Shown here piece by piece: positions 29,065 through 40,000 of a DNA stretch of 64,000 nucleotides. Position numbers and translations under genes: made by a program. The first letter of the stretch is position 1, and the number at the start of each line of letters is the position of its first letter. Source of the DNA: Saprospiraceae bacterium. Its GTDB lineage: Bacteria; Bacteroidota; Bacteroidia; Chitinophagales; Saprospiraceae. The notes under the pieces are model-generated. The model was not told the origin of the DNA. It searched no databases and saw nothing but the letters and a program-made list of their open reading frames with translations. The stretch covers positions 338,707 to 402,706 of the forward strand of contig JADKFC010000003.1 of the NCBI GenBank assembly GCA_016717655.1, read 5' to 3'.

Positions 29065-30599
29065 TCATTTGATTTTTTTCAACACCTCTTCCTGTACGGT
29101 AGTTCCATTGATTTTGGCATCCAGCCAGGCAATGATATCAAGGTACAGGAAGGGTCTTTTTTCGTAAGGGTGCTCGCTGTAAGGTAGCAATTTGGCCCGC
29201 AGACTTTTAAATTCCTTTTTCACATCGGTCGGGAAAATGTTAGGTGTTTTTCTGAGGAAGGAGAGGATCTCTCTTTGTACACCCTGTAAGTCTTCCATGT
29301 TGCTTAAAAAACGAAAAACAGAGCGAATCTGATAACTCATCAGCACCTCATTGCCCAGTTCATAGTGTACAATCAAGCTCAGAAACCGCGCAAAACATTG
29401 GATGTCTTGTCTGATTTTAGATGAGGGTGCATTGATGATAAGGTTGAGATAAGTAAGGGCGTGGCTATAATCATTGGCCCCAAAATAAACGCAGGCCAGT
29501 TTGTAATGGAGTACAATGATGCGACTCTCATCCCATTGCATTTCATTTTTTTTCAAGAGTTCTTCGAGCGGCTTACAATTGTTTTTACCGCTATCAAATT
29601 GTCCGGTAAGAAAGATTTCATTGAGCAGGTGAAGGTGGTAGTACATCAGGTAGTTGGACCTATCGTTTTCACCGAGCTTTACCGGGGGTGGTCACCAAAA
29701 CTTTTATATTTCTGAAAGTAAGATTTAAACTTATCTCTTTTACCTGCCATGTACAGGGCATTGAGTGTATTGTGCAGTCCCTTCAGATACATGGTGGTAT
29801 CTGTAAGGATCATTTTGGGGTCAGATTCAAAACAATCCACCCATTTTTGTGAAAACTTGTAATAGCCGGCAAAATCCTGGATCATGTGGTGGTACCACAC
29901 CTGGCATTGAAAGAGGTAGACCTTTTCGTAAAAGTCAAGATTTTTAGTACTTTTTTGAGGGAGGTTGGATTGAAAAAAGGCATGGATGTAATCAAAGTCT
30001 TTTTGATCCTTTACGTAACCATGTTTCAGGTAGAGGGTATATAGGGCCATAGATAGATTGCTGTACTCATTGCCTGTTACCAGGTTTCGAACCAGGTCGT
30101 CGCCTTGTTTTTTTAATCTGTCTGCGATGACAGGATTGCTGCCGGTGACAAATTGATTTTCAATAAATCTTTCAAAATCGAGGGCATGGTACAGCAGGGG
30201 CTGATTGTGGATGGCGAGTGCTGATTTTTTAGCCTTTTCAATACTTTCCAGGGCAGCTTTCTGCATGCCTTTGGTAAGTAAGATACGGGCGTGGTCAATC
30301 CATTCACGGGCTGCAATGTCTTCGTAAGTGTTGCGACCCAGCCAGCGGAGACTGCCCAACAACTGACGGTACAAGTGGGCTTTGAGATTGGGTAGCTGTG
30401 ATTTTTTAATGCCAGTAATTTTTTGAAGCAACAACGTTTCATTGTAATCGCGGTGATCATCAATAAAATCAAATAGCTGGAGAAATAATTTTTCATCTAC
30501 ATTACCAAGCCTTCCTGCAAATAGCCGAAAGTTTCGCTTTTCAGATTTCGAAAGAGAATGAATAAGATCTACCAGGTATTCCGTTTGTTGTTTTGGCAT
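29065..30599 (-). CDS. Hypothetical alpha-helical protein (one frameshift)
   Basis: The sequence gives two frames, 29679-30599 and 29065-29646. Adding one G to the G5 run at 29684-29688 (+ strand) joins them into about 511 residues reading HPPVKLGENDRSNYLMYYHLHLL. The N-terminus MPKQQTEYLVDLIHSLSKSEKRNFR and the Leu/Tyr/Phe-rich helical repeats throughout suggest an all-helical solenoid, possibly TPR-like. No signal peptide or membrane segment is visible, so cytoplasmic. I do not recognise the family beyond its Bacteroidota character. Convergent with the preceding TPR gene. Confidence 0.65.
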
Positions 30600-30623
30600 A
30601 AAAAAGGGGTAAGTAGACTTGGT

Positions 30624-31250
30624 TTATTGGAGCCTGTATATTTCCATGATTTTTGATAAAATCTTAGTGAAGTCAATATTAAGGTCTTTCAATTTTCCAG
30701 AATGAACATCAAAGATCCAGCCGTGGACCAGCAGACCCCATTCTTTGTGGGCTCGTTGTACGGAAGCAGTTTTAATGAGATTGATACATTGTTCCTGCAC
30801 ATTGAGTTCGATCAGTCTGTTGTATCGATCATCTTCATTGATATAGGCATTAAGTTCATCCTGATGGGTGCGGTAAACATCCCTGATGTTTCTGAGCCAC
30901 GGATTGAGGATGCCCATATCCTTATTCTGCATAGCAGCTTTGACCCCGCCGCAATGGTAGTGACCACAAACAATGACATGTTTGACCTTGAGATGGTCTA
31001 TGGCATAATTGATAACAGACATGGCATTGAGGTCTATACTCACCACCATATTGGCAATGTTGCGATGCACAAATATTTCGCCCGGTACCAGGCCCATGAT
31101 TTCTTCTGCCGTTACTCTGCTGTCTGAACAACCTATATATAGGTATTCAGGATTTTGGCCTTTTGAAAGTTTGTCAAAATACAAGGGGTCTTCAGCAATT
31201 CTGTCCTGGACCCATTTTTCATTGTTTTCAAATATTTTTGAAAGATTCAT
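30624..31250 (-). CDS. can: Beta-class carbonic anhydrase
   Basis: 208 residues. Zinc ligands are in order: Cys41 and Asp43 (CSDSR), His97 and Cys100 (HYHCGG). The family's HRNIANMV segment is at 62-69. The close HYHC spacing and length match beta-carbonic anhydrases of the E. coli Can type. Reaction: CO2 hydration to bicarbonate in the cytoplasm. The bestrophin-type channel gene ends 11 bases upstream on the same strand, so the two are probably co-expressed. Confidence 0.95.
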   Translation of the reverse strand: MNLSKIFENNEKWVQDRIAEDPLYFDKLSKGQNPEYLYIGCSDSRVTAEEIMGLVPGEIFVHRNIANMVVSIDLNAMSVINYAIDHLKVKHVIVCGHYHCGGVKAAMQNKDMGILNPWLRNIRDVYRTHQDELNAYINEDDRYNRLIELNVQEQCINLIKTASVQRAHKEWGLLVHGWIFDVHSGKLKDLNIDFTKILSKIMEIYRLQ

Positions 31251-31261
31251 AGGAATGGTTT

Positions 31262-32284
31262 TTATAGTAAAATATTGTTGACCGGCTTGATAGGATCCGG
31301 TATTTCTTCATAATTAAACATTTCCTTGAGGTCGATTTCTATTCCCCTGGACATGGCTGTGATTGGCACATCGTTGGCGCTGCCCTCAAATGGACTTTCA
31401 GTGACCTCGCCTATTTTTTCTAAGGTGGTAAAAAGCCAGGCTGAGAGGATGGAAAAAGGAATGTTGAGCCAGATCAGGTTGTCACCCAACTTATCAAATT
31501 CCTGCAACATGCCAAAGGGAATCAGCACTACAAAGGCCTTGATAAAATAGAGATTGAGGGTGGCAAATTGACGGGGATAGGGAAAGTTTTTAATTCTTTC
31601 AGAAGCACCTTGTTGGTTGTACAATTCAACGATGATTCTTTCCATTTCCATGTGTCGAAAATCCTCTATATAGCCTAATTCAAGCAATTGTTTGAGATGG
31701 GCAGATTGAAGGGCCAGAATCTGGGCAGCTTTGTTGGTTTTTTTACTTACCAGCGTACATTCTTCACTCACCACATAGGGGGCAATAGCCTCATCGATAG
31801 GTACAGCATGTTCGTCTACCGAATAAGTGCGGTTTCGGTATTCGATGTTGTGGACCTGGTGGCGTGATTCCCAGACTCGGGGCTCTCTCAGCTGGTATCT
31901 AAGGGCTGTCAACCATGCAAAATGCCGGTCTATCAATCTGCGTTTCACCTTTGTCATTTCCTCATCGTTGAGGCTCGTGGTGGCATGGCGATTGGTAACA
32001 TAGTCCTGAACCATAATGCCCCAACTTCTGCTGGCATTGACAATGGCACCCCAGATGCGACGGGCCTCCCACAGACGGTCGTAAGAAGCATTGTTTTTGA
32101 AACCCACCACAAAGGCAACAGCAGTGCCCATGAGGGCAATGGGTAACCAGGGTATGGCAATCCATCTGCAGTTGAAATACTGGTAGATGGCAGTGGCCAC
32201 AAAAGCTACCATAAAATGGAAGTAAATATCTCTACGGGTCCAAAGAATGACCTCTTTGAGCGAATAGTTTTTAGCGGTGTGCAT
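31262..32284 (-). CDS. Bestrophin family ion channel
   Basis: 340 residues from MHTAKNYSLKEVILW; the frame opens further at 32332, but the downstream Met fits the family start. Two hydrophobic hairpins near the N-terminus, the VGFKNNASYDRLWEARRIWG segment and a C-terminal pair of helices with PFGMLQEFD match the bacterial bestrophin (YneE/UPF0187) family. Members form pentameric anion or cation channels; plant thylakoid bestrophins are linked to bicarbonate supply. Its place directly before a carbonic anhydrase suggests bicarbonate movement, which is inference. Confidence 0.88.
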   Translation of the reverse strand: MHTAKNYSLKEVILWTRRDIYFHFMVAFVATAIYQYFNCRWIAIPWLPIALMGTAVAFVVGFKNNASYDRLWEARRIWGAIVNASRSWGIMVQDYVTNRHATTSLNDEEMTKVKRRLIDRHFAWLTALRYQLREPRVWESRHQVHNIEYRNRTYSVDEHAVPIDEAIAPYVVSEECTLVSKKTNKAAQILALQSAHLKQLLELGYIEDFRHMEMERIIVELYNQQGASERIKNFPYPRQFATLNLYFIKAFVVLIPFGMLQEFDKLGDNLIWLNIPFSILSAWLFTTLEKIGEVTESPFEGSANDVPITAMSRGIEIDLKEMFNYEEIPDPIKPVNNILL

Positions 32285-32586
32285 ACCATCAAATTGTTGA
32301 CACAAGATAAGACTTAAGAGATTGTGAAACAATGTGGAAGTAGGTTGTCAGGTCAAATCGTGAAAATTCCAGTTTCTTAGTGTCCGATTGAGATAGAAAT
32401 GCCTAAATTAATCATTTTATAAAATTTGGTTAAAGCCTATATTTTGAGCATAAAATGGAATTTTATTTCAAAAAATGAATAATTACAGGATATAAAAAGG
32501 CAAAATAACAATTGTTTTAACAAATATTGGTTTTGGGCTTTTTCCGATTAAGCACAAACGAAATTTAATTTCGCTATCTTTGGTAT
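32285..32586. other. Divergent non-coding gap, about 300 bases
   Basis: A/T-rich gap between the bestrophin gene and the cytochrome island. It holds the -7 element at 32575-32582. No open frame of note. Confidence 0.5.
32575..32582 (+). promoter_or_regulatory. -7 element at the head of the cytochrome island (TATCTTTG)
   Basis: TAnnTTTG match ending 4 bases before the ATG at 32587. With the usual 5-7-base distance to the transcript start, the mRNA would begin at or near the start codon, so translation may be leaderless. Confidence 0.45.
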
Positions 32587-32976
32587 ATGAAAAGGCGATT
32601 GGCTACGCTACTACTCATTTTGTACATTTCGGCCATTGTTCCTATTTCGGAATGGGCGAAAATACCGTATTTGTGGGATCACTACTGTGAACACAAGTTG
32701 GCCGATGCCAGCATGGACTTTTTCGACTTTATCAACCATCATTACGGCAACTGTCTGAAGGTCTACCCGGATGCAGAAAAAGATATGAAACTGCCGTTTA
32801 AATCAGACAATCAATCTAGCCATACCGTGTTTTCTGTTTTACCCAAAGAGATGCATGCTTTTGTGGTGGTTGATGCTCTTCCCTCCAAGATTAACAAAAC
32901 CAGGTTTATATTTACCAATCATTTCACATCTGCAGATGAGGCAGATACCTGGCAACCGCCCAAACTCGTTTCGTAA
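32587..32976 (+). CDS. Small exported protein of unknown function at the head of the cytochrome island
   Basis: 129 residues with a hydrophobic N-terminal segment (about 5-22) that can be a signal peptide or anchor. The mature part starts WAKIPYLWDHYCEHKLADASMDFFDFINHHY and is rich in His near residues 36-52; a metal or haem contact is possible but unproven. I do not recognise the family with confidence. It is the first gene of the forward run, 60 bases before the cytochrome-b-like gene. Confidence 0.6.
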   Translation: MKRRLATLLLILYISAIVPISEWAKIPYLWDHYCEHKLADASMDFFDFINHHYGNCLKVYPDAEKDMKLPFKSDNQSSHTVFSVLPKEMHAFVVVDALPSKINKTRFIFTNHFTSADEADTWQPPKLVS

Positions 32977-33036
32977 GTAGAACATCGGGACTCTTATTTA
33001 GCTTTTTGCTTACATTTTCTTTTTTTAATTTTTTTA

Positions 33037-33897
33037 ATGAATAAAACCGTTCATAGCATTTATCTTGCTACGTTGACCTTGATAGTCATAGCAGTATCCA
33101 TTTATCTGTTTTACTATGGCGCTTCGTATTATAATACCAGTATGGAAGAGCGATTCTACCATGCAGACCACGCTGTCTTAAAACCCAGTGGCATTTATGG
33201 CCATGGCCTGGGTATCATTGGCACTTTGCTAATATTAATTGGAGTGTTTGGTTACATGGCTCGAAAGAGGTACCGCTTTTTATCCAGGATAGGGGTTCTT
33301 AAACATTGGTTGGAGTTTCATATCTTTTTGTGCACTTTGGGGCCGATTATGATCTTATTTCATACCTCCTTTAAGTTTGGAGGAATTGTATCCATCAGTT
33401 TTTGGAGCATGGTAGCGGTGGTGGCCAGTGGGGTGATAGGCAGGTTTATCTATTTGCAGATTCCCCGCACCATCCAGGGCAGAGAATTGAGCATAGCAGA
33501 GATCGGTGAAATGCAAGAAGACATTTCCTATCGCGTAAGAGAAGAAGCCGGTGAGCATTCAGAAGAAGTATTACAGGCCTGGCACGATGTAATTCAGGAA
33601 AGAAAAAATCAGGGCAATCCCGGATTTCTAAAAACTTACATGCGTGACTATCAACTTAAATCCAATTTTACCAGGCAGTTAAAGTCATGGAATATTTCTA
33701 CGCGTAATAATCGAATCATTACCGGATTGATATCTACTGAGTTGGGCATACAGAGAAAAATTGAAAGACTCATGTTAATGCAAAAACTATTCAGGTATTG
33801 GCACATTGCCCACCTGCCTTTTGCACTCATCATGCTTATCATCATGGTCATCCATGTAGGAGTGACCCTTGCTTTTGGCTATAAATGGATATTTTAA
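33037..33897 (+). CDS. Cytochrome-b-like integral membrane protein
   Basis: 286 residues. Hydrophobic segments lie at about 8-28, 53-73, 92-112, 118-140 and 258-280. Histidines fall in or beside them: His56, His90, His95, His109 and two or three near 253-275 (WHIAHLPF, VIHVG), a pattern expected for b-type haem ligation. A charged cytoplasmic-type stretch (about 145-245) interrupts the membrane part. The next gene starts 1 base after the stop. I infer an inner-membrane electron carrier between the ferredoxin/flavoprotein and the periplasmic multihaem proteins. The exact family was not recognised. Confidence 0.7.
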   Translation: MNKTVHSIYLATLTLIVIAVSIYLFYYGASYYNTSMEERFYHADHAVLKPSGIYGHGLGIIGTLLILIGVFGYMARKRYRFLSRIGVLKHWLEFHIFLCTLGPIMILFHTSFKFGGIVSISFWSMVAVVASGVIGRFIYLQIPRTIQGRELSIAEIGEMQEDISYRVREEAGEHSEEVLQAWHDVIQERKNQGNPGFLKTYMRDYQLKSNFTRQLKSWNISTRNNRIITGLISTELGIQRKIERLMLMQKLFRYWHIAHLPFALIMLIIMVIHVGVTLAFGYKWIF

Positions 33898-33898
33898 C

Positions 33899-35234
33899 AT
33901 GGGCTGGTCAATAGAAGAAGTAGGAATTTACGCTGTGGCTGCACTCATGTGTGGGCTCATTCTTATGATCTATTTGCGCAAGCTTAAAAAAGAATCTAAG
34001 GAGGTTGACGTTAAAATTGAAAAAGCCATAGCAGAAGGAGTTCATGAGCCGGTATCGCTCCACCCTTACATCGATTTGAATACCTGTATCAAAAGCGGAG
34101 CCTGTATCATTGCTTGTCCCGAACATGATATTCTGGGCATTCGAAATGGTCGGGCCACCCTGATCAATGCATCCAAATGTGTAGGCCATGGCGCCTGTTT
34201 TCATGCCTGCCCGGTGGAAGCCATCTCATTGCGAATTGGCACTGAAAAAGAGGAGTAGACCTCCCCCACGTCAATCAGAATTTTGAAACCAATGTACAGG
34301 GGATTTTTATAGCCGGCGAATTGGGCGGCATGGGCCTGATCAAAAATAGTGTGGAACAGGGCAAACATGCAGCTGATGAAATTAAAAAGTCAATCGAAAA
34401 AAATCATGGAGCTACTTATGATCTGGTCATTGTTGGCGCTGGTCCGGCGGGCATCTCCGCTTCGGTGCAAGCCAAATTAAACGGACTGAATGCTGTGATT
34501 TTAGAGCAAGATAGTTTGGGCGGAACCGTTTTTAACTTTCCCCGAGCAAAAGTGGTAATGACCAATCCGATGGATCTCCCGGGTCATGGCAAGGTGAAAT
34601 TATTTGAAACCAGTAAAACCGAATTGCTCACCCTTTGGAAGGACGTGATCCATAAACACAACATCGATGTCAGAGAACAATCCAGGGTAGAAGGCATTTC
34701 CAAAAAAGACCACAACTTTGTTGTCACCACCCACGATGGTGAACAATACCATACCCATAAAGTATTGCTTGCCATAGGTAGACGAGGTACTCCCCGCAAG
34801 CTGGATGTGCCGGGCGAACAAATGGAAAAAGTAGCATACCGTTTGCTAGAACCAGAACTCATCCAGGGCAAAAATGTACTGGTGGTGGGTGGTGGAGATT
34901 CCGCTATAGAAAGTGCCATTTTATTGGCGCAGAGCAATAAAGTTACCCTGTCTTACCGCAGTGAAAAATTCAGCCGGTTAAAACCCAAAATGAGAGCAGC
35001 ATCCAGAATGCCATCAAAACGAAGTTGTTAGAAGTAGCTTTTAATACCAATGTTGTTAGCATAGAAAGTGACCACGTAATGTTGACGGGACCGGAGGGTG
35101 AATTTAAACTTGCCAATGAGCAGGTGTACATGTTTGCCGGTGGTGAATTGCCCACCCAGTTTTTACAGAAATCGGGGATTGAAATACAAAAACGTTTTGG
35201 TTATACAGTAAAATCGCACAAAAGGGTAGGATGA
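33899..35234 (+). CDS. Ferredoxin-domain flavoprotein, NAD(P)-dependent oxidoreductase (two frameshifts)
   Basis: Adding one A at 34245-34249 and one at 34987-34990 joins three frames into about 445 residues. A membrane helix (about 7-22) comes first. A ferredoxin-like domain (about 55-115) follows with CIKSGACIIACP and CVGHGACFHACP. The link reads GTEKRGVDLPHVNQNFET and leads to IAGELGGMGL. Then come an FAD-binding Rossmann motif (VIVGAGPAGIS) and an NAD(P)-binding one (VLVVGGGDSAIES), as in thioredoxin-reductase-like proteins but without their CxxC. In both ferredoxin motifs the usual second Cys is replaced (Ser, His). The stop overlaps the next start (ATGA). Likely NAD(P)H-linked electron entry to the cytochrome system. 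Confidence 0.8.
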
Positions 35235-37077
35235 CAACCGGCAACCATATAACAAAGTTTATGCAGACTGCAATGACGGCCATTCTGGTCTTTTGCATGT
35301 ATGCTGCATGGGCCCAGTTATCTCCCGGTAAATTGACCAAGGCTCATGCCAAGCTTGAAGGTCTGGCCAATTGTACCCAATGCCATACCATAGGTGCAAA
35401 ACTTTCTGAACAAAAATGCCTTGACTGTCATAAAGAACTGAAAGCCCGAATTTCTGCAAAAAAAGGGTATCACGTTTCATCAGCTGTAAAAGGCAAAGAG
35501 TGCATAACTTGTCACAGCGAGCACCATGGGCTCAACTTCGATATGGTTAGGTTTGATAAAAAGACCTTTGATCACAAACTTACCGGCTATGAATTAAAAG
35601 GGGGTCACAAAATCCAGGATTGTGCTAAATGCCATAAACCGGATAACATAACAATTGCCACGCTTAAAAAGAAACCGGATACTTTTTTGGGTCTCGATAC
35701 CAAATGTCTGAGTTGCCATGAAGACTATCACCAAAAAACCATGTCTTCGGATTGCGCTTCTTGTCACAACTTCACCAAGTTTAAGCCGGCCTCTTTGTTG
35801 AATCACGCCAAATCAGAATTTCCTTTGGCTGGCGCTCATAAAACTGTTGATTGTGCATCCTGTCACAAAGTAGAAATGCGCAATGGCAAGGAGTTTCAAA
35901 AATTTGCAGTAGCCTCCTTTAAAAACTGCAGCAGTTGTCACAACGATGTACATAAGGGGGAATTTGGAACGCAGTGTAAGGCGTGCCACAATGAAGAATC
36001 TTTCCATAAAATAACTGCAGGTCCCGGTTTCAATCACAATGTCACAGGCTTTACCCTGGTAGGAAAACACCAGAAAATTGATTGTAAGGCCTGCCATGAG
36101 AAAAGTTTTGGATTGGGCGGTCACTTCAAAGAATTTAAAGCCAGGGATGTCAATGATTGTCGCACCTGTCACAAAGATGTGCATGAGGGCAAATTTGGAA
36201 ATCAATGTTTGGATTGCCATAATCAGAACTCCTTCAAATCGGGTAAGACACCACAATTAGACAATTTTGATCACAATTCTACCGGATTTGCCTTATTGGG
36301 TAAACACCAGAAAGTGGATTGTCGCACCTGTCATAAGCAAGATCTGACCACACCCATGGCCCATGATTTATGTGCATCGTGTCACAAAGATTTTCACGAA
36401 GGTGATTTTGCTGCGAAAAAAGACCGATATCCGGATTGTGCCAGCTGCCACAATGAACAAGGCTTCCTGCCTTCAACTTTCACCATTGAGCAGCACGAAA
36501 AAAGTAGTTTTGTATTAGAAGGGGCACACGTAGCAACACCTTGTAATTCGTGTCACTGGAAGGAAAATAAATGGGAATTCAATCTTCCCCAGCAGGATTG
36601 TAAGTCTTGTCATGAAAACATCCATACGGGGCAGATAGAAGAAAAATATTATGGACAGAATTCTTGTAAAAGTTGTCACAATACCGAATCATGGATGGCC
36701 GGAAATTTTGACCATGGCCTTACCGGCTGGGCCCTGGAAGGTAAACATGCTGATGTAAGCTGTGGTAATGCCACATGGATAAAAAATCAGGTACAAGGAT
36801 ACAACGCTTTAGGGATTTGGATGGCCAATGCGTTACCTGTCATGACAATGTACATGGAAGCCAGTTTGAGGTGGAAGGTAAAACAGATTGCAGTCGGTGC
36901 CACGGCTTCAAAGAATGGAAGGCTGATAAGTTTGACCACAATCTGACTCGGTTTAAATTAGAAGGAGAACATAAGGAAGTAGCCTGTGTAAAATGTCATA
37001 AAGAAATAGTCATAGAAGGTAAAGTTAGTGTCAATTATAAAATTGAAAAATTTGCATGCGTAGACTGCCATCAATAA
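35231..37077 (+). CDS. Multihaem c-type cytochrome, 23 CxxCH motifs (one frameshift)
   Basis: Adding one A at 36767-36768 restores SCGKCHMDKKSG and gives about 615 residues. A Sec signal (about 10-28, ending WAQ) predicts export. I count 23 CxxCH sites, including the one restored at the frameshift, roughly one per 26 residues. Most modules follow the pattern FxHxxTGFxLxGKHxxxDCxxCH, where the upstream His residues are candidate distal ligands. No T9SS tail or lipobox. The stop lies 22 bases inside the next gene, which has the same module type, so the pair is probably translated together. Likely a periplasmic electron-transfer wire segment. Confidence 0.88.
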
Positions 37078-40000
37078 TATTTTTGTTGATGGTGCTGATG
37101 GCTCAGTTGTCGGCACAAACGTCACCCCACGGCGCAGGCTTTGCCATGGATTGTGCCAAGTGCCACAGTCCTGAAAGCTGGTCATTCTCCAGCAAGGCTC
37201 AATTTTCCCATGACAGCACTGGGTTTGCGCTTACCGGTCAACACCGCGACCTGGAATGTAAATCCTGTCACACCAGCCTTGAATTTAAAAAGATAGATAA
37301 AGCCTGCATTTCTTGTCATACAGATGTGCACCAACAAACCGTAGGCAATGATTGTGCAAGGTGTCATACCTCTGACTCCTGGTTGGTTGACAATGTCACC
37401 CAGTTACACGAGAAGACCTCTTTCCCACTAATGGGTGTACACGCCACGGTCAATTGCAATGCCTGCCATGACAATGAGACCAACCTTCGATTTGCACCTA
37501 CCGGCATGGATTGTATTTCGTGTCACAGAGCAGATTATGTAGCCACAAAACAACCGGATCACGTAACATTTGGATTTTCTACAGATTGCGCATCCTGCCA
37601 TAGTTTGACGGTAAGCGATTGGAATACCAACAAGGTAGATCACTCTTTCTTTCCACTGGAAAAAGGACACGCCATTGATGACTGCGCCAAGTGCCATCAG
37701 GGAGGTGATTATTCTACGGCTGTGGCAGATTGTTTCAGTTGCCATGAAAATGATTACATGGCTACAATCAACCCAAATCACAGTGTCCTTGCTTTTGGCA
37801 CGGATTGCAGGCAATGCCACGATTTAACACCCGGTTGGAAGCCCGTGGATTACCGCGAACACGATGCCAAATTTTTCCCAATCTATTCAGGCAAACACCA
37901 GGGTACATGGGAGTCGTGTGCATCGTGCCATACAGACCCGAATAATTATGCTTCCTTTTCGTGCGTAATTTGTCACAAAGATCCTGAGACCAGCAATCTT
38001 CACCAATTGGTATCCGGGTATACTTATCAGGACAATGCCTGTCTGGCCTGCCACCCCACCGGTGATGCAGCCATGGCCTTCAACCACGATGCCACCCAAT
38101 TCCCATTGACAGGGGCTCACAAGATTTTAGATTGTATTGCCTGCCATGCCAACGGATATGCAGGCACACCCATAGAGTGTAAGTCGTGCCACCTGGAAAA
38201 CTTTACTTCCACCTCGGATCCCGACCACCAGGACTTACATATTTCTGATGATTGTAAGGCATGTCATACCACAGAACCCGGATGGGCTCCTGCCCGATTT
38301 GATGTGCACGATGACTATTATCCACTGTTGGGTGCGCATGCGGCTGTTGCCAATGATTGTGCTTTGTGCCACAACGGAAGTTACAACAACACACCCAATA
38401 ATTGTGCAGGTTGTCACATAGATGATTACAATACCACCACTGACCCCAACCATAAGTTGAGTCAGATATCTCAAGACTGTGCGTCGTGCCATGGACAAGC
38501 CGCATGGCAGCCATCTACTTTCAACCACGATGGCATGTATTTTCCAATCTATTCCGGTAAACACAACGGTGTATGGATGCAGTGTACTGAGTGTCATAAA
38601 AATCCATCCAACTACGCAGAATTTACCTGTGTTAGCTGCCACCAGAATCCGGAGACCAATGATGTCCACACTGGCGTGAGCGGTTATAATTACAATGACA
38701 ATGCTTGTCTGGCCTGCCACCCTACAGGTGATGCCGACAATGCATTCGACCACAATAATACCCAGTTTCCATTGACCGGAGCCCACGTAAATGTGGACTG
38801 TATCAGCTGCCACGCCGGAGGATTTGAAGGTACGTCTACCTTGTGTGTGGATTGTCATCAATTGGATTTCAACGGCACCACCAACCCCAACCACTCGGGT
38901 CTTGGATTTACAACAGATTGTAAACAGTGTCACACCACAGATCCGGGATGGGCACCCGCATCTCTGCCCAATCACAACGATTACTATGTTTTGAATGGAG
39001 CCCATGCCGGTATAGCCAATGACTGTGCATCGTGTCACAATGGCAACTACAATACAACGCCTACTACCTGTGCCGGTTGTCACCAGTCAGACTATGATGC
39101 TACTACTGACCCCAATCACGTTCAGGCTCATTTTCCCAACGACTGTGCCTCTTGTCATACCGAAAGTGCATGGCAACCCGCAACCTTTAACCACGATGGA
39201 CAGTACTTTCCTATATATAGCGGCAAACACCAGGGCACCTGGATGCAGTGTACAGAGTGTCACTCCAATCCGGCTAATTATACAGAGTTTACTTGTGTGA
39301 CTTGTCACCAAAATCCGGAGACCAATGACCAACACAATGGTATACCCGGTTATATTTATCAATCAACGGCCTGTCTGGCTTGTCACCCCACCGGTGATGC
39401 AGATGTAGTCTTTGATCACAATACCACACAATTCCCTTTGACCGGCGCTCACACCACTGTAGATTGTATCAGCTGTCATACCAACGGTTTCCAGGGAACT
39501 TCGACCGCTTGTATGGATTGTCACCTCACTGATTTTAATGCAACCGTTAATCCGAACCACGTTGCTTTGGGCATACCTACCGATTGTGCTCAATGCCACA
39601 CTACGGCTCCCGGTTGGTCACCAGCCAGTTTTGCCATTCATAACCAATATTATCCTTTGAATGGGGCCCATGCCGCCATTGCAAATGATTGTGCTACTTG
39701 TCACAATGGCAATTACAACAATACACCCAATACCTGTTCTGCTTGTCACAATGATGATTATGTAGCAACCACCAATCCAAATCACGTGGCAGCTCAGTTT
39801 CCCAACGACTGTGCTTCTTGTCATGGAGAGCAAAACTGGGTACCATCGACCTTCAATCACGATGGCCAGTATTTTCCAATATATAGTGGAAGTCACAATG
39901 GACAATGGACGCAATGTATAGATTGTCATAGTAATCCGGCCAATTATGCACAGGTGGTGTGTATCACCTGTCACCAAAATCCGGAGACCAATGATCAACA

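Noticed and set aside
27984..36800. Programmed ribosomal frameshifting in the TPR, flavoprotein and cytochrome genes
   Set aside because: The breaks need different directions, lie at plain homopolymers without a stimulatory structure, and also occur in unrelated genes; sequence error explains all of them.
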